DNA of 64,000 nt from Trissonchulus latispiculum (lineage: Eukaryota > Nematoda > Enoplea > Enoplida > Ironidae): positions 1 through 64,000 of the forward strand of contig JASAND010030939.1 of assembly GCA_030248195.1 (NCBI GenBank), in the 5' to 3' direction. The notes beneath the pieces are model-generated. The model was not told the origin of the DNA and did no database searches. It saw only the letters and a list, made by a program, of their open reading frames with translations. Position numbers and translations under genes: made by a program. Of this stretch, positions 31,783 to 41,433 are shown in pieces (the stretch's first letter is position 1; every line of letters begins with the position of its first letter).

Positions 31783-33093
31783 ATGGCTGGTTTTGGCCCT
31801 CTAATCTTGCCTCAGCCATTAGACTTTTTCAGTCAGAGGCCAGCAGATTTATCAATAATCGAAGAATTTTCGTTTGAAGTGCGCCCAATGAATACTTACA
31901 ATTCCAGCTCTGAAATTGTGTTTAATATAAATTCAACCGAAGGACTGTTCATGGATCCGCAAATATTTCTACAATTTGCTTGCAAAATTGTTAAATCAGA
32001 TGGATCAAATCTAGATGCTGACGCAAAGGTTGCTCCAATAAATTTACTACCACACACCGCATTCAAACAGGTCACGGTCAAAATGAATGGATCCGTCATT
32101 TCGAATGCTTCGAATTTGCATGCTTACAGATCCTACTTAGCTACACACCTGTCGTATGGTACAGATCCGAAGTCAACGTGGTTACAGTTGTATGGATACT
32201 ATGCTGACAATAATGACTTTTCGTCAACAGACCCTACCAAAAACGTTGGTTTTAAAAAGCGAATGGAATTGGCCAAGTTATCCAATGTAATGTATTTTTT
32301 ATCCCCTATTCAGACAGATATCTGTTTTCAACCTCGATTAATAGTACCTGGTGTTAATTTAGAAGTATCGATGACACCACATTCGGATGCTTTTCGGATA
32401 ATGAGCGCAACTGCAACTACAAGTAAAGAAAAACTTAAAATTGTTGACGTATATTTAGTTGTAAAACAGTACAGATTATTACCGTCTTTGGCACTAGCTG
32501 TTGAGAAAACCCTTCGTACTAATCCTGCGAGATACCCAACATCTCGAACAGTATGCCGCACGTTCACTATTTCAACAGGATCTACTGTTTACACCATAGA
32601 TAATTTGAGCACGGGACAACTACCATCAGCCTGTTTTGTGGGATTCATTGACGCTGATGCTTACATTGGAGCATATGGTAAAAACCCGTTTAATTTCAGC
32701 AACAAAGGGATACAATCGCTTCAACTTTTTGCTAACGGTAGGCCAATACCAAACAGTCCATATACACCACTGGTGAGCTCCAGTGGCAGTGACATTACAA
32801 CAGAATATTTAAGCCTATGTCAAGCTATGGGAAAAGTGTTTGGTGATACTTCTATCGGCATTGCATTGGAAGAGTACAGAGAGGGAAATTTTATTTATGG
32901 ATTTTCTGTTGCGTCATCTGAAGCTGATCTAAGCTCTAACGCGTCTCAATATAAGTATGGCACTCTGAACTTAAAATCGACATTCGATGTAGGTGGTATA
33001 GACCAACCGGTGGTTTTAGTAGCTTTGCTTGTGTACGAATCCGAAATCAAAATCACATTCGATAGACAAATTATTATCGACTATGCTGCTTGA
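31783..33093 (+). CDS. Polinton major capsid protein (double jelly-roll)
   Basis: 436 residues, the usual length. It carries the family landmarks in order: FFSQRPADLSIIEEFSFEV near the N-terminus, IFLQFACKIVKSDG with VAPINLLPHTAFKQVTVKMNG, SYLATHLSYG, LIVPGVNLEVSMTPHSDAF, a TNPARYPTSRTVCRTF hinge, GQLPSACFVGFIDADAYIG, KNPFNFSN, LFANGRPIP, and a C-terminal beta strand. These match the family often annotated in animal genomes as F54H12.2-like uncharacterised protein, which structure-based work assigned to the Polinton capsid hexon. It would form the trimeric capsomers. Its stop overlaps the protease start codon (TGATG). Intact. Confidence 0.92.
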   Translation: MAGFGPLILPQPLDFFSQRPADLSIIEEFSFEVRPMNTYNSSSEIVFNINSTEGLFMDPQIFLQFACKIVKSDGSNLDADAKVAPINLLPHTAFKQVTVKMNGSVISNASNLHAYRSYLATHLSYGTDPKSTWLQLYGYYADNNDFSSTDPTKNVGFKKRMELAKLSNVMYFLSPIQTDICFQPRLIVPGVNLEVSMTPHSDAFRIMSATATTSKEKLKIVDVYLVVKQYRLLPSLALAVEKTLRTNPARYPTSRTVCRTFTISTGSTVYTIDNLSTGQLPSACFVGFIDADAYIGAYGKNPFNFSNKGIQSLQLFANGRPIPNSPYTPLVSSSGSDITTEYLSLCQAMGKVFGDTSIGIALEEYREGNFIYGFSVASSEADLSSNASQYKYGTLNLKSTFDVGGIDQPVVLVALLVYESEIKITFDRQIIIDYAA

Positions 33094-33617
33094 TGAATTC
33101 TAAACAATTAGAAGCAATCTGTTACTCTGACTCGGCTATTAATGTTATATTTTCCGGTGTATATGCTTGCGATCAGCTTCCTGTCATTGAATCTTCGAAA
33201 CGTACACTTCTGATTTCCAACACTATGCCTTCGACAAATCCGGGAGAACATTGGATTGCTTTTGGAATTGATTATAATGGAGAAGTTGCATATTTTGATA
33301 GCTTAAATAAACCTATAGACTGTTATGACTATCATTTTAATGAATTTTTGAAATTAAACAAGTTAAGAATAAAGGAGCAGTTGTCCTCAAGGTTACAGTC
33401 TTTAAATTCAGATATGTGTGGACAATACTGTATTTACTTTTGCTACAAATGGGCTAGAAACATAAACATAAAAGCAATTGAGAGAAGCCTATTAAAATTT
33501 AAGCCGAACAAACGTGAGCAGTTTGTTGAAAAATTCTGTTGCGCAATCAGTCCTCAGCAATGTGATTTGTCACGTGGGCAGTTTCGGCAATCATCCAAAC
33601 GATCTAGTGGTATATAA
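33093..33617 (+). CDS. PRO: Adenain-type cysteine protease
   Basis: 174 residues. Visible catalytic elements of the adenovirus-protease/Ulp1 fold are the His in GEHWIAFGID (around residue 51), the acidic residue in VAYFDSLNK, and the Cys in SDMCGQYCIYFCYKWA (around residue 109), with an Asp and conserved Gln-Tyr around it. The protease would mature capsid-associated precursors. The start is the ATG that overlaps the capsid stop by one base. Intact. Confidence 0.9.
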   Translation: MNSKQLEAICYSDSAINVIFSGVYACDQLPVIESSKRTLLISNTMPSTNPGEHWIAFGIDYNGEVAYFDSLNKPIDCYDYHFNEFLKLNKLRIKEQLSSRLQSLNSDMCGQYCIYFCYKWARNINIKAIERSLLKFKPNKREQFVEKFCCAISPQQCDLSRGQFRQSSKRSSGI

Positions 33618-33657
33618 AGAGATTGCCAGTTTAGTTAATCATTGTATTGCGTTTGTT

Positions 33658-34432
33658 ATGTACCCCGAAGTTGCTACTGACGCTGTTGCATGGCATCATC
33701 CCTTTGCAGCTATCCTTGTTGGGATGAGCAGAGCAGGTAAATTTCAATTTTATTTTTGCTACGACAGTTGGTGTAACTAAATCCATATCTTGTATTGACA
33801 CAGATTAAGCTTGTTTAGGTAAAACCGAGTTTATATTGAAATGCCTTCAGAACTGGGAAAGGCTAAGTGGTTCAGAACAAGGCATAGACCATATTGTGTG
33901 GATGTCAGGAAGACGAAATCCATCGATGGAAAAGAGAGTGCTAGATATAGTTCCTGCAAGCACTATAGCTGAGTTTTATGAGGGTTTTCAGTCAGACTAT
34001 TTGAACTCTGGTAGTGTATTCGATGAAAATCAAATAAACATTTTAGTAATAGATGATTTACTTCATGAAATAGCCAATAACCCAGTTCTGAGTACTATAT
34101 TTACAACTGATGTTCACCATAAAGGTTTAAGTGTTTTCCTGGTATGTCACAATTTATACTCACAAGGACAACACTTTCGCACAGCTTCAAGAAATGCCAA
34201 TATTGTTGTCAATTTCAGTCAGCCTAGAGATCGGGGGGTTATGAAAACATTTTCAAGGCAACTATTTGGGGAGCCCAATTTTTTGCCGGACGTGTATCAA
34301 AAAACTATTAGCACACAGCCTTTCGGTTATTTTGTCTGCAATTTAACTAGGCAATGTCCACAAGATATGCAGGTCCAAGCAAATATATTTCTTGAAAAGG
34401 GGCCATACGTTGAAATATATAATCAAAAGTAG
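33658..34432 (+). CDS. ATP: Packaging ATPase, two exons (33658-33736, 33819-34432)
   Basis: An FtsK/HerA-superfamily ATPase that would pump DNA into the capsid. The first exon reads MYPEVATDAVAWHHPFAAILVGMSRAG and stops in frame soon after. An 82-bp intron (gtaaat...tgtttag) removes the break, and the P-loop (G-x-S-x-x-G-K-T/S form) is completed by the first codons of exon 2. Exon 2 has the Walker B-like INILVIDDLLHE, a GLSVFLVCHNLYSQG sensor-like strand and ARNANIVVNF-type ending (SRNANIVVNF). The spliced length, 230 residues, is normal. Phase is 1 at the junction. Open sequence runs upstream of the chosen ATG through the end of the protease gene, so an alternative start is possible. Confidence 0.88.
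33737..33818 (+). other. 82-bp spliceosomal intron inside the ATPase P-loop codons
   Basis: GTAAAT at the 5' side, a plausible branch region (gattaagc) and TTGTTTAG at the 3' side. Exon 2 also begins GTAAAA, so the intron start and exon 2 start share GTAAA. In-frame stops inside the intron show that the unspliced frame is not the product. Confidence 0.85.
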
Positions 34433-34447
34433 TTGTTTTGTAGATTA

Positions 34448-34966
34448 ATGGACATTCTCCTCATACATTTTCAAGGTTTTCAGTGTGGACAGTCCTGGTA
34501 TCCAAAGGAAGTAGCTTTTTCCACCTTGGATGGTGCTTATAGTGGATTCTTTTTTATTAGTCTGGGACACGATCTTTGGTTAAGTTTGCCCAAACAAGTA
34601 CAACAACAATTTCATACAACGACCATCAATACTCACAGGCTTGGTTGGAACTCATACCCTTCAGGGTGGTATAAAATTGATCAGTTGGAACATTGGCTTG
34701 GATTTGTGGGGCAATTCTATCGCTTAGTTACACTGACTAATAACGAAGCGGCTTATCTCAGTCGTACAGGCAAGGTACCTGTTGAAGTTCTGGAGCCAAA
34801 GGAAGACTTTGCTGATCAAGAAATAGACCAAAATACTTATACTGTAACTTGTGGGTATTTACCACACAGAGAAAAGCCATCTATTTGTGCTTATAACAAG
34901 GTTTTTAAAACAACTGCTAAACTTAGCACAATTTCACGGTGTGATGAGCAAAGCAGCTCTTTCTAG
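34448..34966 (+). CDS. Conserved Polinton-type protein of unknown function
   Basis: 172 residues from ATG (MDILLIHFQGFQCGQSW). The layout recalls a family I associate with Polinton-like and arthropod virus-derived sequences: an N-terminal beta strand ending QGF, KEVAF, a central LGWNSYPSGWYKIDQLEHWL, YRLVTLTNNEAAYLSR, LEPKEDF, and a Cys/His pair region (VTCGYLPHREKPSICAY). The strand normally begins with an acidic residue in an RNase-H-like manner; here His occupies that place, so an active nuclease is doubtful. Follows the ATPase gene directly and overlaps the next gene by 23 bases. Function unknown. Confidence 0.65.
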   Translation: MDILLIHFQGFQCGQSWYPKEVAFSTLDGAYSGFFFISLGHDLWLSLPKQVQQQFHTTTINTHRLGWNSYPSGWYKIDQLEHWLGFVGQFYRLVTLTNNEAAYLSRTGKVPVEVLEPKEDFADQEIDQNTYTVTCGYLPHREKPSICAYNKVFKTTAKLSTISRCDEQSSSF

Positions 34967-35282
34967 TATTGATTTCTTTAAGGTGTTGGCACAAAAATCA
35001 CTTAATCCAAAACTGAAAAAGGCTATCATCAAGTTTGGTCCAGATTTTTTAATCAAAGCCATTTCAGAAGCTATACTCAATCTTTTAGATAACAGGGTAG
35101 CACTCAGTAAGGTTCAAAAACGCAAGCTTAAACAGTACCGCGGTCTGTTCAAGAAATTAATATCAAAGGACACTGGATTTAAGCAAAAACGAGTACTGTT
35201 GCAAAAGGGAGGCGGTGAACTTTTTCCTTTGATACTACCACCGTGTATTGTAGTTTTGAGTTCTTTTGAAAAGAAAGCATGA
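34944..35282 (+). CDS. Small basic Polinton protein with KGGG tail motif
   Basis: 112 residues from ATG (MSKAALSSIDFFKVLAQ). Helical and Lys-rich: NPKLKKAIIKFGPDFLIKAI, ALSKVQKRKLKQYRGLFKKL, RVLLQKGGGELFPLILPP, then a hydrophobic end. The pattern of a Lys-rich helix pair followed by an LLxxGGG and a short hydrophobic C-terminus is common to a small protein seen in many Polintons. It may be a virion protein cleaved near the glycines, which is inference. Overlaps both neighbours (23 bp before, 4 bp after). Confidence 0.6.
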   Translation: MSKAALSSIDFFKVLAQKSLNPKLKKAIIKFGPDFLIKAISEAILNLLDNRVALSKVQKRKLKQYRGLFKKLISKDTGFKQKRVLLQKGGGELFPLILPPCIVVLSSFEKKA

Positions 35283-35920
35283 GCAGGAAAATGTATTTAG
35301 TGCCATCAGAAATTTTAGATAGTGTTTTGAGAAGAGAACAACTTCAAGCTTCACCTACAGAAAGAGAACTTGTTTTAACGGATCAAAAAATTCAAGAGTC
35401 TTTGGATAAGCCAAATTTACAGATTTCTGACGATGTTAATTACAAAATTGTTTCAAATCTGCTTAGTAAGTTTCTTGAGTTACAGAAGCTACAGAATAAA
35501 GGTGATGTGGCTCAAGCAAACCCGAATGAAAATATAATTTCTAGCAACTATATTATAGGAAATGCACCAGTGCGGCAACGTAAGAGAGTTGAGCGAATAT
35601 TAAATATATTTTCTGAAAACTCTGGAATAATAGATTGGAACCATAGCAACGGTGAAGTGACGGTTCAAGGCAGTTTAATACCAGGCAGTGATATAAGAGA
35701 TGTCGTGCATAGTTTGACCTCAACTGCTAACAGACGACCACCAGTAGGGTATGAAGAGATATTAAAGGGCTTGGCACAAATACCATCGTTCTCTGTTACA
35801 AATATTTCTAACGCGATGGGCAAAAATTTGTTTTTAGAAGCTAAACAGAATCTCCTGCTTCCAACGAGTCAAGCAAATGCACACAATAATGGCTCTTCTC
35901 AGGTTTGGCGAACCCAGTAA
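35279..35920 (+). CDS. Conserved Polinton-type protein, YLVPSEIL family
   Basis: 213 residues, ATG overlapping the previous stop (ATGA). Starts MSRKMYLVPSEILDSVLRRE; a mid-part YKIVSNLLSKFLELQKLQNK is helical. The C-terminal half, RKRVERILNIF then GIIDWNHSNGEVTVQGSLIPG and GYEEILKGLAQIPSF, is the recurrent end of this family in Polintons. No enzymatic motif. Last gene of the plus-strand run; about 250 bases separate its stop from the polymerase stop on the other strand. Function unknown. Confidence 0.7.
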   Translation: MSRKMYLVPSEILDSVLRREQLQASPTERELVLTDQKIQESLDKPNLQISDDVNYKIVSNLLSKFLELQKLQNKGDVAQANPNENIISSNYIIGNAPVRQRKRVERILNIFSENSGIIDWNHSNGEVTVQGSLIPGSDIRDVVHSLTSTANRRPPVGYEEILKGLAQIPSFSVTNISNAMGKNLFLEAKQNLLLPTSQANAHNNGSSQVWRTQ

Positions 35921-36174
35921 AATAATTACTAATTGCATGTTGTAAATATAAATGTGATTGTATTAAACGCTGTTTTGTTGTTGATTTCTCCAGTACCACA
36001 GCAACATAATCATTTACGGTAAAACAGATTTTAATACATCAGTGAATATATTTAGAATTCACGTCACAATAAATCTATCACCGTAAACTATTACTCAAAT
36101 AAACGAAAAAAGAAAGCAATACGGTTCACAGACTTGCCCCGAAACATAGAGAAAAAGCAGATTTTACAGTTCAA
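35921..36174. terminator. Convergent 3'-end region between plus-strand run and polymerase
   Basis: AT-rich interval with AATAAA on the plus strand near 36069 and 36098, and TTTATT-type sequences for the minus strand. It presumably holds the poly(A) signals of both converging transcripts. No gene seen. Confidence 0.45.
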
Positions 36175-39100
36175 TCACAAATCTAAACATTTGGTTTGGA
36201 TTCTGTTAGAGCACAACATTCTCTTAATATACACTGGACTTAATCCCCGCTTAACTAGAGTATATGTATACAAACCATCTGTATGTTTTTTAATCCCCGC
36301 CTGAGAAACTGTTTGGCATTTGGAGTTAAATAAAACTTGCTTGTATTGTTCTAAATGCAACTGATTTAGCCGCGACTGAACTCCTTTTGCTTTGACCATT
36401 GGTTGGCCACTAGGTTGTCCTTCAAGTAAGTAGGTCTTCGAACTCAGAGCAACTACCTCAGATCCGGTGGTTTCAAGCTTCCATAGACCTGGTTGAACTT
36501 TAAAATAAGAATATAGCTCGCTTGTTGTATCATTAACTAGAGTGTCGAATTTTTTGGTGATAAAATCATTTTTAAGCGAGGGCTTAACACAATCATCCAA
36601 ACTCTCCCCTGCTAAGGCGACCATAAAACTGTCAGTATCTGTTAGAACTAGTGAATAGTTTTCTCTCGGCAGATAGAAATCCAGAAATCCGTACAAAAAC
36701 TCTAATAGTTTAACTTTGGCAAGACTGTACGTTTCAAACCCGAAAGCTATGGGTCGATTATAGACAACTTTAGATTTAGTCGTTGTAAGCTCTAAGAATC
36801 CGTGCTCAAGTTTTTCAATATCAAAAAATGTCGGTTGGTTTAAAGCCCTTAAGAAGTTCTTTTCTGAACAAATTCTTGTATTTTTAAATTTTAAAGGGTT
36901 GAGAAGAGAACTTCCATATGCGCTGTTGCCAAGCAACTTTTGACATAAACCAGCAACACCAGAGCCTCCGTCAGTTGTTCGCCTGCGACCTTCGGTCACG
37001 GTGTCAACAAACGTTTGAAAAGGGGCAGAACCTGCGAATTGGGCCACCCATGATACGTTACTGGCTTCAACTCCCAAATTTAACAACAGCTTTACGTAAG
37101 ATGCCGAAATAACAATTTGCTCAGCGTGCATGCTATCTATTAGACAAGTTCGACCCTTTTTATACTCATTTGTTACCTTACACTCATCTATTACACGTCT
37201 CCCCTCTTCCCCAATATCATCTAAGGTGACAACAACCTTTTTGAAAATTGGCCCCATTGGAGAAAAATATGCACGCTTGGACGCTGGAACATTCAAATCT
37301 AGCTGTAGTACACCGCAAAATTTTCCAGATTTAACATCATCTAATATAGTTTTCTCACTAAGATGTCTTTGCAAATATAGTGGGCCTACGGTGCATCTTT
37401 TGACAAAATCTGAAACTTCTTTGTTATATCTGCAAAGTTGCTTCCATTCACACTCCCACATTATATGAACCACATAACTTTCCGCAAGCAAAGTTAATCT
37501 ACGATCAGTTATCAATCGAGTGTCAGAAACAGTCATTTTCGTCATAGGGTTTATAGAATCGGGCCCTGCTGTCGCAATGCAAGAACATTGATGTGCAAGA
37601 CATCCCAGAAATTCCCAAACGTGGTCCTTGGTACCGTCCAAACCGTTTCGCCACTTAGTGGAATGAAACCCATCTACATATATTGCTTCAGAAGCACATG
37701 TGCCGGCAGTATCTCTAAGTAGAATGCGCTGCTCGCCACCGTTTAAAGCGTGCTTTATGAAAATACCGAATTTAAACGATTCATATGACAGATATTGCAA
37801 AGCACCACTCGCTTTGTTACATAATTTTGGCTTAAAATTTTCACTTCGCTTGCGAACAGCGTATGGACCAGTTAGATGCCGCTCTTTGGCCACAGAAAGA
37901 TACAAAGCGTTAGCATCGTAAAGACAAATGTTTCTAACTATAGGAGACGAATGGTTAGCATACACCAGAGGTTCGCCAACTTTGAAATACCTGTTGAAAA
38001 CAAGACTAGGACCACCCAGCAGTCCACTGCGAAGTTTTTCATGGGTTTCAGCATCCAAATTGACAAAGTACGAATATGGCCCAGTACCAGTCCTCAACAT
38101 AAAGGGGAGTGCCAATGAAGGCAAACTACAGTATGATTTGATCATATCAATTTTCAATTTACGAAACTCACGGTAGTGATTCTCAAACGCTGTCAACGTA
38201 GGCTCCAGATCATACTTTAAATAAAACTTTAATAAATCCCAAAGTGACTGCATATTCTCCTTTTCCCAGATATCAAGAATATTTTTAAATATTTCGTCTC
38301 CTGTCGGAGGTGGCTCGCTTAAGTTTAAAAGTGCTAAAGTTTCAGATAGTGACTTTCCCTGTTCAAGTAGTTCTTTCACAGGTTTATATTCTTCCTCCAA
38401 CAGATTTCCACCTGCCAATTCACTATAAAAGTCATCATACTGCGGCGGCTTTGTTTCGTTTAATCGCTCGGGTGTTGCGAGATTATAAGGAAAATACTGC
38501 TTCTCCATGCCCAAATTTCCGCCAAACGCTTTAACGTAACTTCTGAGATTCAATTTCTGACTACCTAGATATGAGGTGATATCCAAAAACGCTAAAGTAG
38601 TGGTGTAAATTGCTAAATACCGATTATTCTTTTTAATGATGCTTTCGATATTCTCATCCTTTAGCAACAAAGACGGAAATAATTCACTTCGTAGAAGCTC
38701 AATGTCATAGCCAGCACTGTTAAATCCGAGGATCGGCAAACGCCGAAGGTATTGTTCAAACTCACGTCTCAAATTTTGCACACGAAACAAAGACCCAGGG
38801 CTGTTCAACTTTTCATACTGAGTTTCAAATGAAGATAACTGATCAAAAATTGTTTTCACGTGTACACCCACCAAGTCATAGCTTTTTGAACTAATTTGTT
38901 TACACTTTTGCACAAATTGGTCAACGAGGTTTTCCCCACTAAAGATGCAGGTAGATTCATGCCCTTCAACATTAGAAACAACTCCAATAGCGCAAACTTT
39001 GTGTTTCTGAGTATGAACAACTTTTGGAGAACCTGCTCGACATTGCGTTGGAAATAGATAACTTTCGCAGTCAAAAATTGCAAAGTGTTGCGTTACAGCA

Positions 39101-40150
39101 TTAAAGATTTTATCAAAATCGAAGTTTATGCCAAAGCTGATCAGTTTTTCGAAAATAGTTTTTGTTGGAGTATACACTCCCAACTTATACTGGCATTTGG
39201 GCTTTAAGCACTCGTGATTAATTTTCCTTGATTTATATGTAAAAAATTTTCCACATCCTTTGCAATTCTGACACTTGAGAAAACCATCTATGTCAGCAAT
39301 CAGGGAAAAGTGACTATCATACAAAAGTAAATAAACCTTTTTTGGCAGGAGTTTCTACCCTTATCTGGTCTCCTAATAAGTTCCTTTTTTATACCTATAT
39401 CATCGCATGAGTAAACATAAATGCGACAATCAAAAACTATCTCTACAGCTTGAAGCGAATCAAGCGTCGGATTTTTTGCCGAAATTTCATCATTTGTTTT
39501 ATCTGTAAACATTTTTTGTAGGTTTAATGCTGCACGCGTTGAGCTTCTGATTCGCTTACATTTTCCGAAAGATAGTGCTAGACATTGCCATAGGCATAGT
39601 CCTAAAGATTGTTTATCCTGTTTAGGACACACTACAGTTTTTCGGCCTCTTCGATTTCTGTAGCACAGAGGTAGTGAGTACGGGCCTCGAATGGGAAAAT
39701 TCATAGGAAAAACTGTAACATTAATATTTGTTGGTAGCTCGAAGACCCACTCACTAGATTCTCCTTCTTTTGCAAACTGTTCCGGCAGATCTAGTGTTGC
39801 CAAATGATTAACAATTTCATCTAAGGATTCCCTTGAGCTAACTGTTTTAGGAGTTTTCAGCAGTGCTGTGTTTTCCGACGGATAAAAGTAGCGAAATCTA
39901 GCTGTTTTAGTGCTCCTTAATACAAAACCGAGCTGAATATTCAATTTAAAGCTAGTGCCCATCTTTTCGTATGTTTCTTCGAGAGCATTTTTTAAAGTCT
40001 CTGAACTAAAGTCTGAAACTTTGAAATTGAAAATCTGCTTTTTCCCTAAATCAACAGAATATGGTTCAATTTCGACACTATAGTCTCTAAGGAGGGATTC
40101 AAGATCATCTAAAGAATCATCTTCGGCAATGCCACTGCTTGAGGGACCAC
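36175..40150 (-). CDS. POLB: Protein-primed family B DNA polymerase, main exon with one frameshift
   Basis: Replicates the element using a protein primer. The 1,049-codon downstream frame (36175-39324) has a Cys/His cluster (KCQNCKGCGKFF), exonuclease motifs I (FAIFDCESY, D85/E87), II (GFNSAGYD, near 200) and III (YLKYD, near 371). Its polymerase motifs are A (YDANALYLS, near 470), B (KLLGNSAYG, near 800) and C (VLTDTDSF, near 895), followed by SSKTY (near 965). All catalytic residues are present. The upstream part (39300-40150) is in another frame, with continuity lost at an A6 tract (39338-39343) where a single-base difference separates the frames. That may be inactivation, a homopolymer sequencing error, or slippage. 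The exon begins at an acceptor (tttcag, complement of 40151-40156) in phase 1. Confidence 0.93.
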
Positions 40151-41274
40151 CTGAAATAGTGTGCTTAAAGAAATTTCAATATACCAGGCCTATTATTATA
40201 AAACACAAAAACAGCAGAAGGGGGGGGGGGGGGAAGGGACCGAGGCAGCCATGGGCTGCCCCGTGCCCGTATATTAACACGATTCTAAATTCACTTAATA
40301 TTTAACTTGGTTTAGTCTTCAAAGCTTTCATAATTTACTCCATGTCGGAAATCCGTGCCGAAGAATGTTACATAGCTCAGTTTAGAAATATCGTTGTTCT
40401 CGACGTTTCAACTACGTAAGCCCAAAAACTTAACTTTAAGCAACCAATGTTTGCATGTAACGCGCTTTTATTTCATCCATACTATTAATTTGAACTAACA
40501 AATTTGAACTTGTCCCAACATTCACATATTAATTTAGATTCACACCATTGCAACTATTTACCTGTTCCTTCCTGGATAGAACCGTCTGCTGCATTAATTC
40601 TTCCATATTCCATTCCCTCTCTGAGAAATTGGTCAATTGGTTCTGAAATGATCAAAGAAATTGGTATACTCCTCGTATTCTACCTCACACGTACGTTACG
40701 CCGTGCTTACTATTACCAAGAATACATAATCATAAGAGTATGCCACTAGGCGAGCTCTATGTTATCAGCGCAAAAACTATGCTCTGCACGCTACCCCCCC
40801 CCCCCCGAAAACCAGACCCTAGTGACCCTCCCCGCAAATCAGTACCTGGTCGAAACGGGGTACGCTCACTCGCTATGTTTATGTGCTTAAGCTCGAAAAC
40901 ACAAGCAGTGCGTGCGCGAATTTTGTGCCTGCTTCGAGCTTTAGAACACAAGCATAGCGTTCAAAATTCTTTGAAGTGATGGGTCTGATTTGCGGGGTGG
41001 GCCGCTAGAGAGCAGAGCAGTTTTTGCTCTGATAACATAGAGCTTGCCTAGTGGCACACTCTTATATTATGTACTCTTGCTATTACGTGATAAAATCCCA
41101 TGAGAGTTTTCCACTCATCAGGTATATCTCAAAATATGTGAAATATTTTTAATTAATGGCTTATATTCTTCAAGGAAATGTCAGGAAAAGACGGCTGCTA
41201 TAGTTATATGCGAAAGTTCTTTTTTTTAAATTGTATTTATCTACAGTAAATTTCTGATTGCTATTGTTACGTAC
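40151..41274 (-). other. Polymerase intron 1 (1,124 bp) with MITE insertion
   Basis: Minus-strand donor A|GTACGT at 41274 and acceptor TTTCAG at 40151; phases agree (1). It holds a G run (40220-40235), short AT-rich DNA, and the inverted-repeat element at 40700-41097. No coding potential on either strand except artefacts. Confidence 0.65.
40700..41097. mobile_element. MITE, copy 1 of a family, inside the polymerase intron
   Basis: Ends pair over about 90 bases: acataatcataagagtatg / gccactaggcgagctctatg on the left against catagagcttgcctagtggc / acactcttatattatgtac on the right. The core carries cgaaaac, C-run and tgcctgcttcgagctt segments. A related copy lies at 49145-49485 outside the Polinton and a remnant at 54070-54125. 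No transposase. Confidence 0.75.
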
Positions 41275-41380
41275 TTGAAACCTCTCCATTCCTTATATGC
41301 TTCTCCAAGTGTCGTCTTAATGTTGCTTCTGTTGCAACGCTCCTTTCACATTCTATACAGGGCAAGCCTGTGAACCGCAT
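41275..41380 (-). CDS. POLB: Polymerase first coding exon with C2H2 zinc finger
   Basis: Minus strand from ATG at 41380. Encodes MRFTGLPCIECERSVATEAT and then LRRHLEKH. This is a classical C-x2-C...H-x4-H finger (C8, C11 and two His), followed by a short linker and donor AGT|ACGT-type site leaving phase 1. That phase is exactly what the main exon needs. N-terminal fingers precede the polymerase in many Polintons. An acceptor-like site 14 nt upstream of the ATG (41395-41397) leaves room for a further 5' exon. Not detectable as a long frame; found from phase and motif. Confidence 0.7.
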
Positions 41381-41433
41381 GATATTCAACAATTCTGAAA
41401 TACAAAGAAAAGTTGTTAGCTTTTCAATTACAG

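Noticed and set aside
36918..39083. Several frames of 64-112 codons antisense to, or out of frame with, the polymerase
   Set aside because: Shadows of the polymerase coding sequence with no independent signal.
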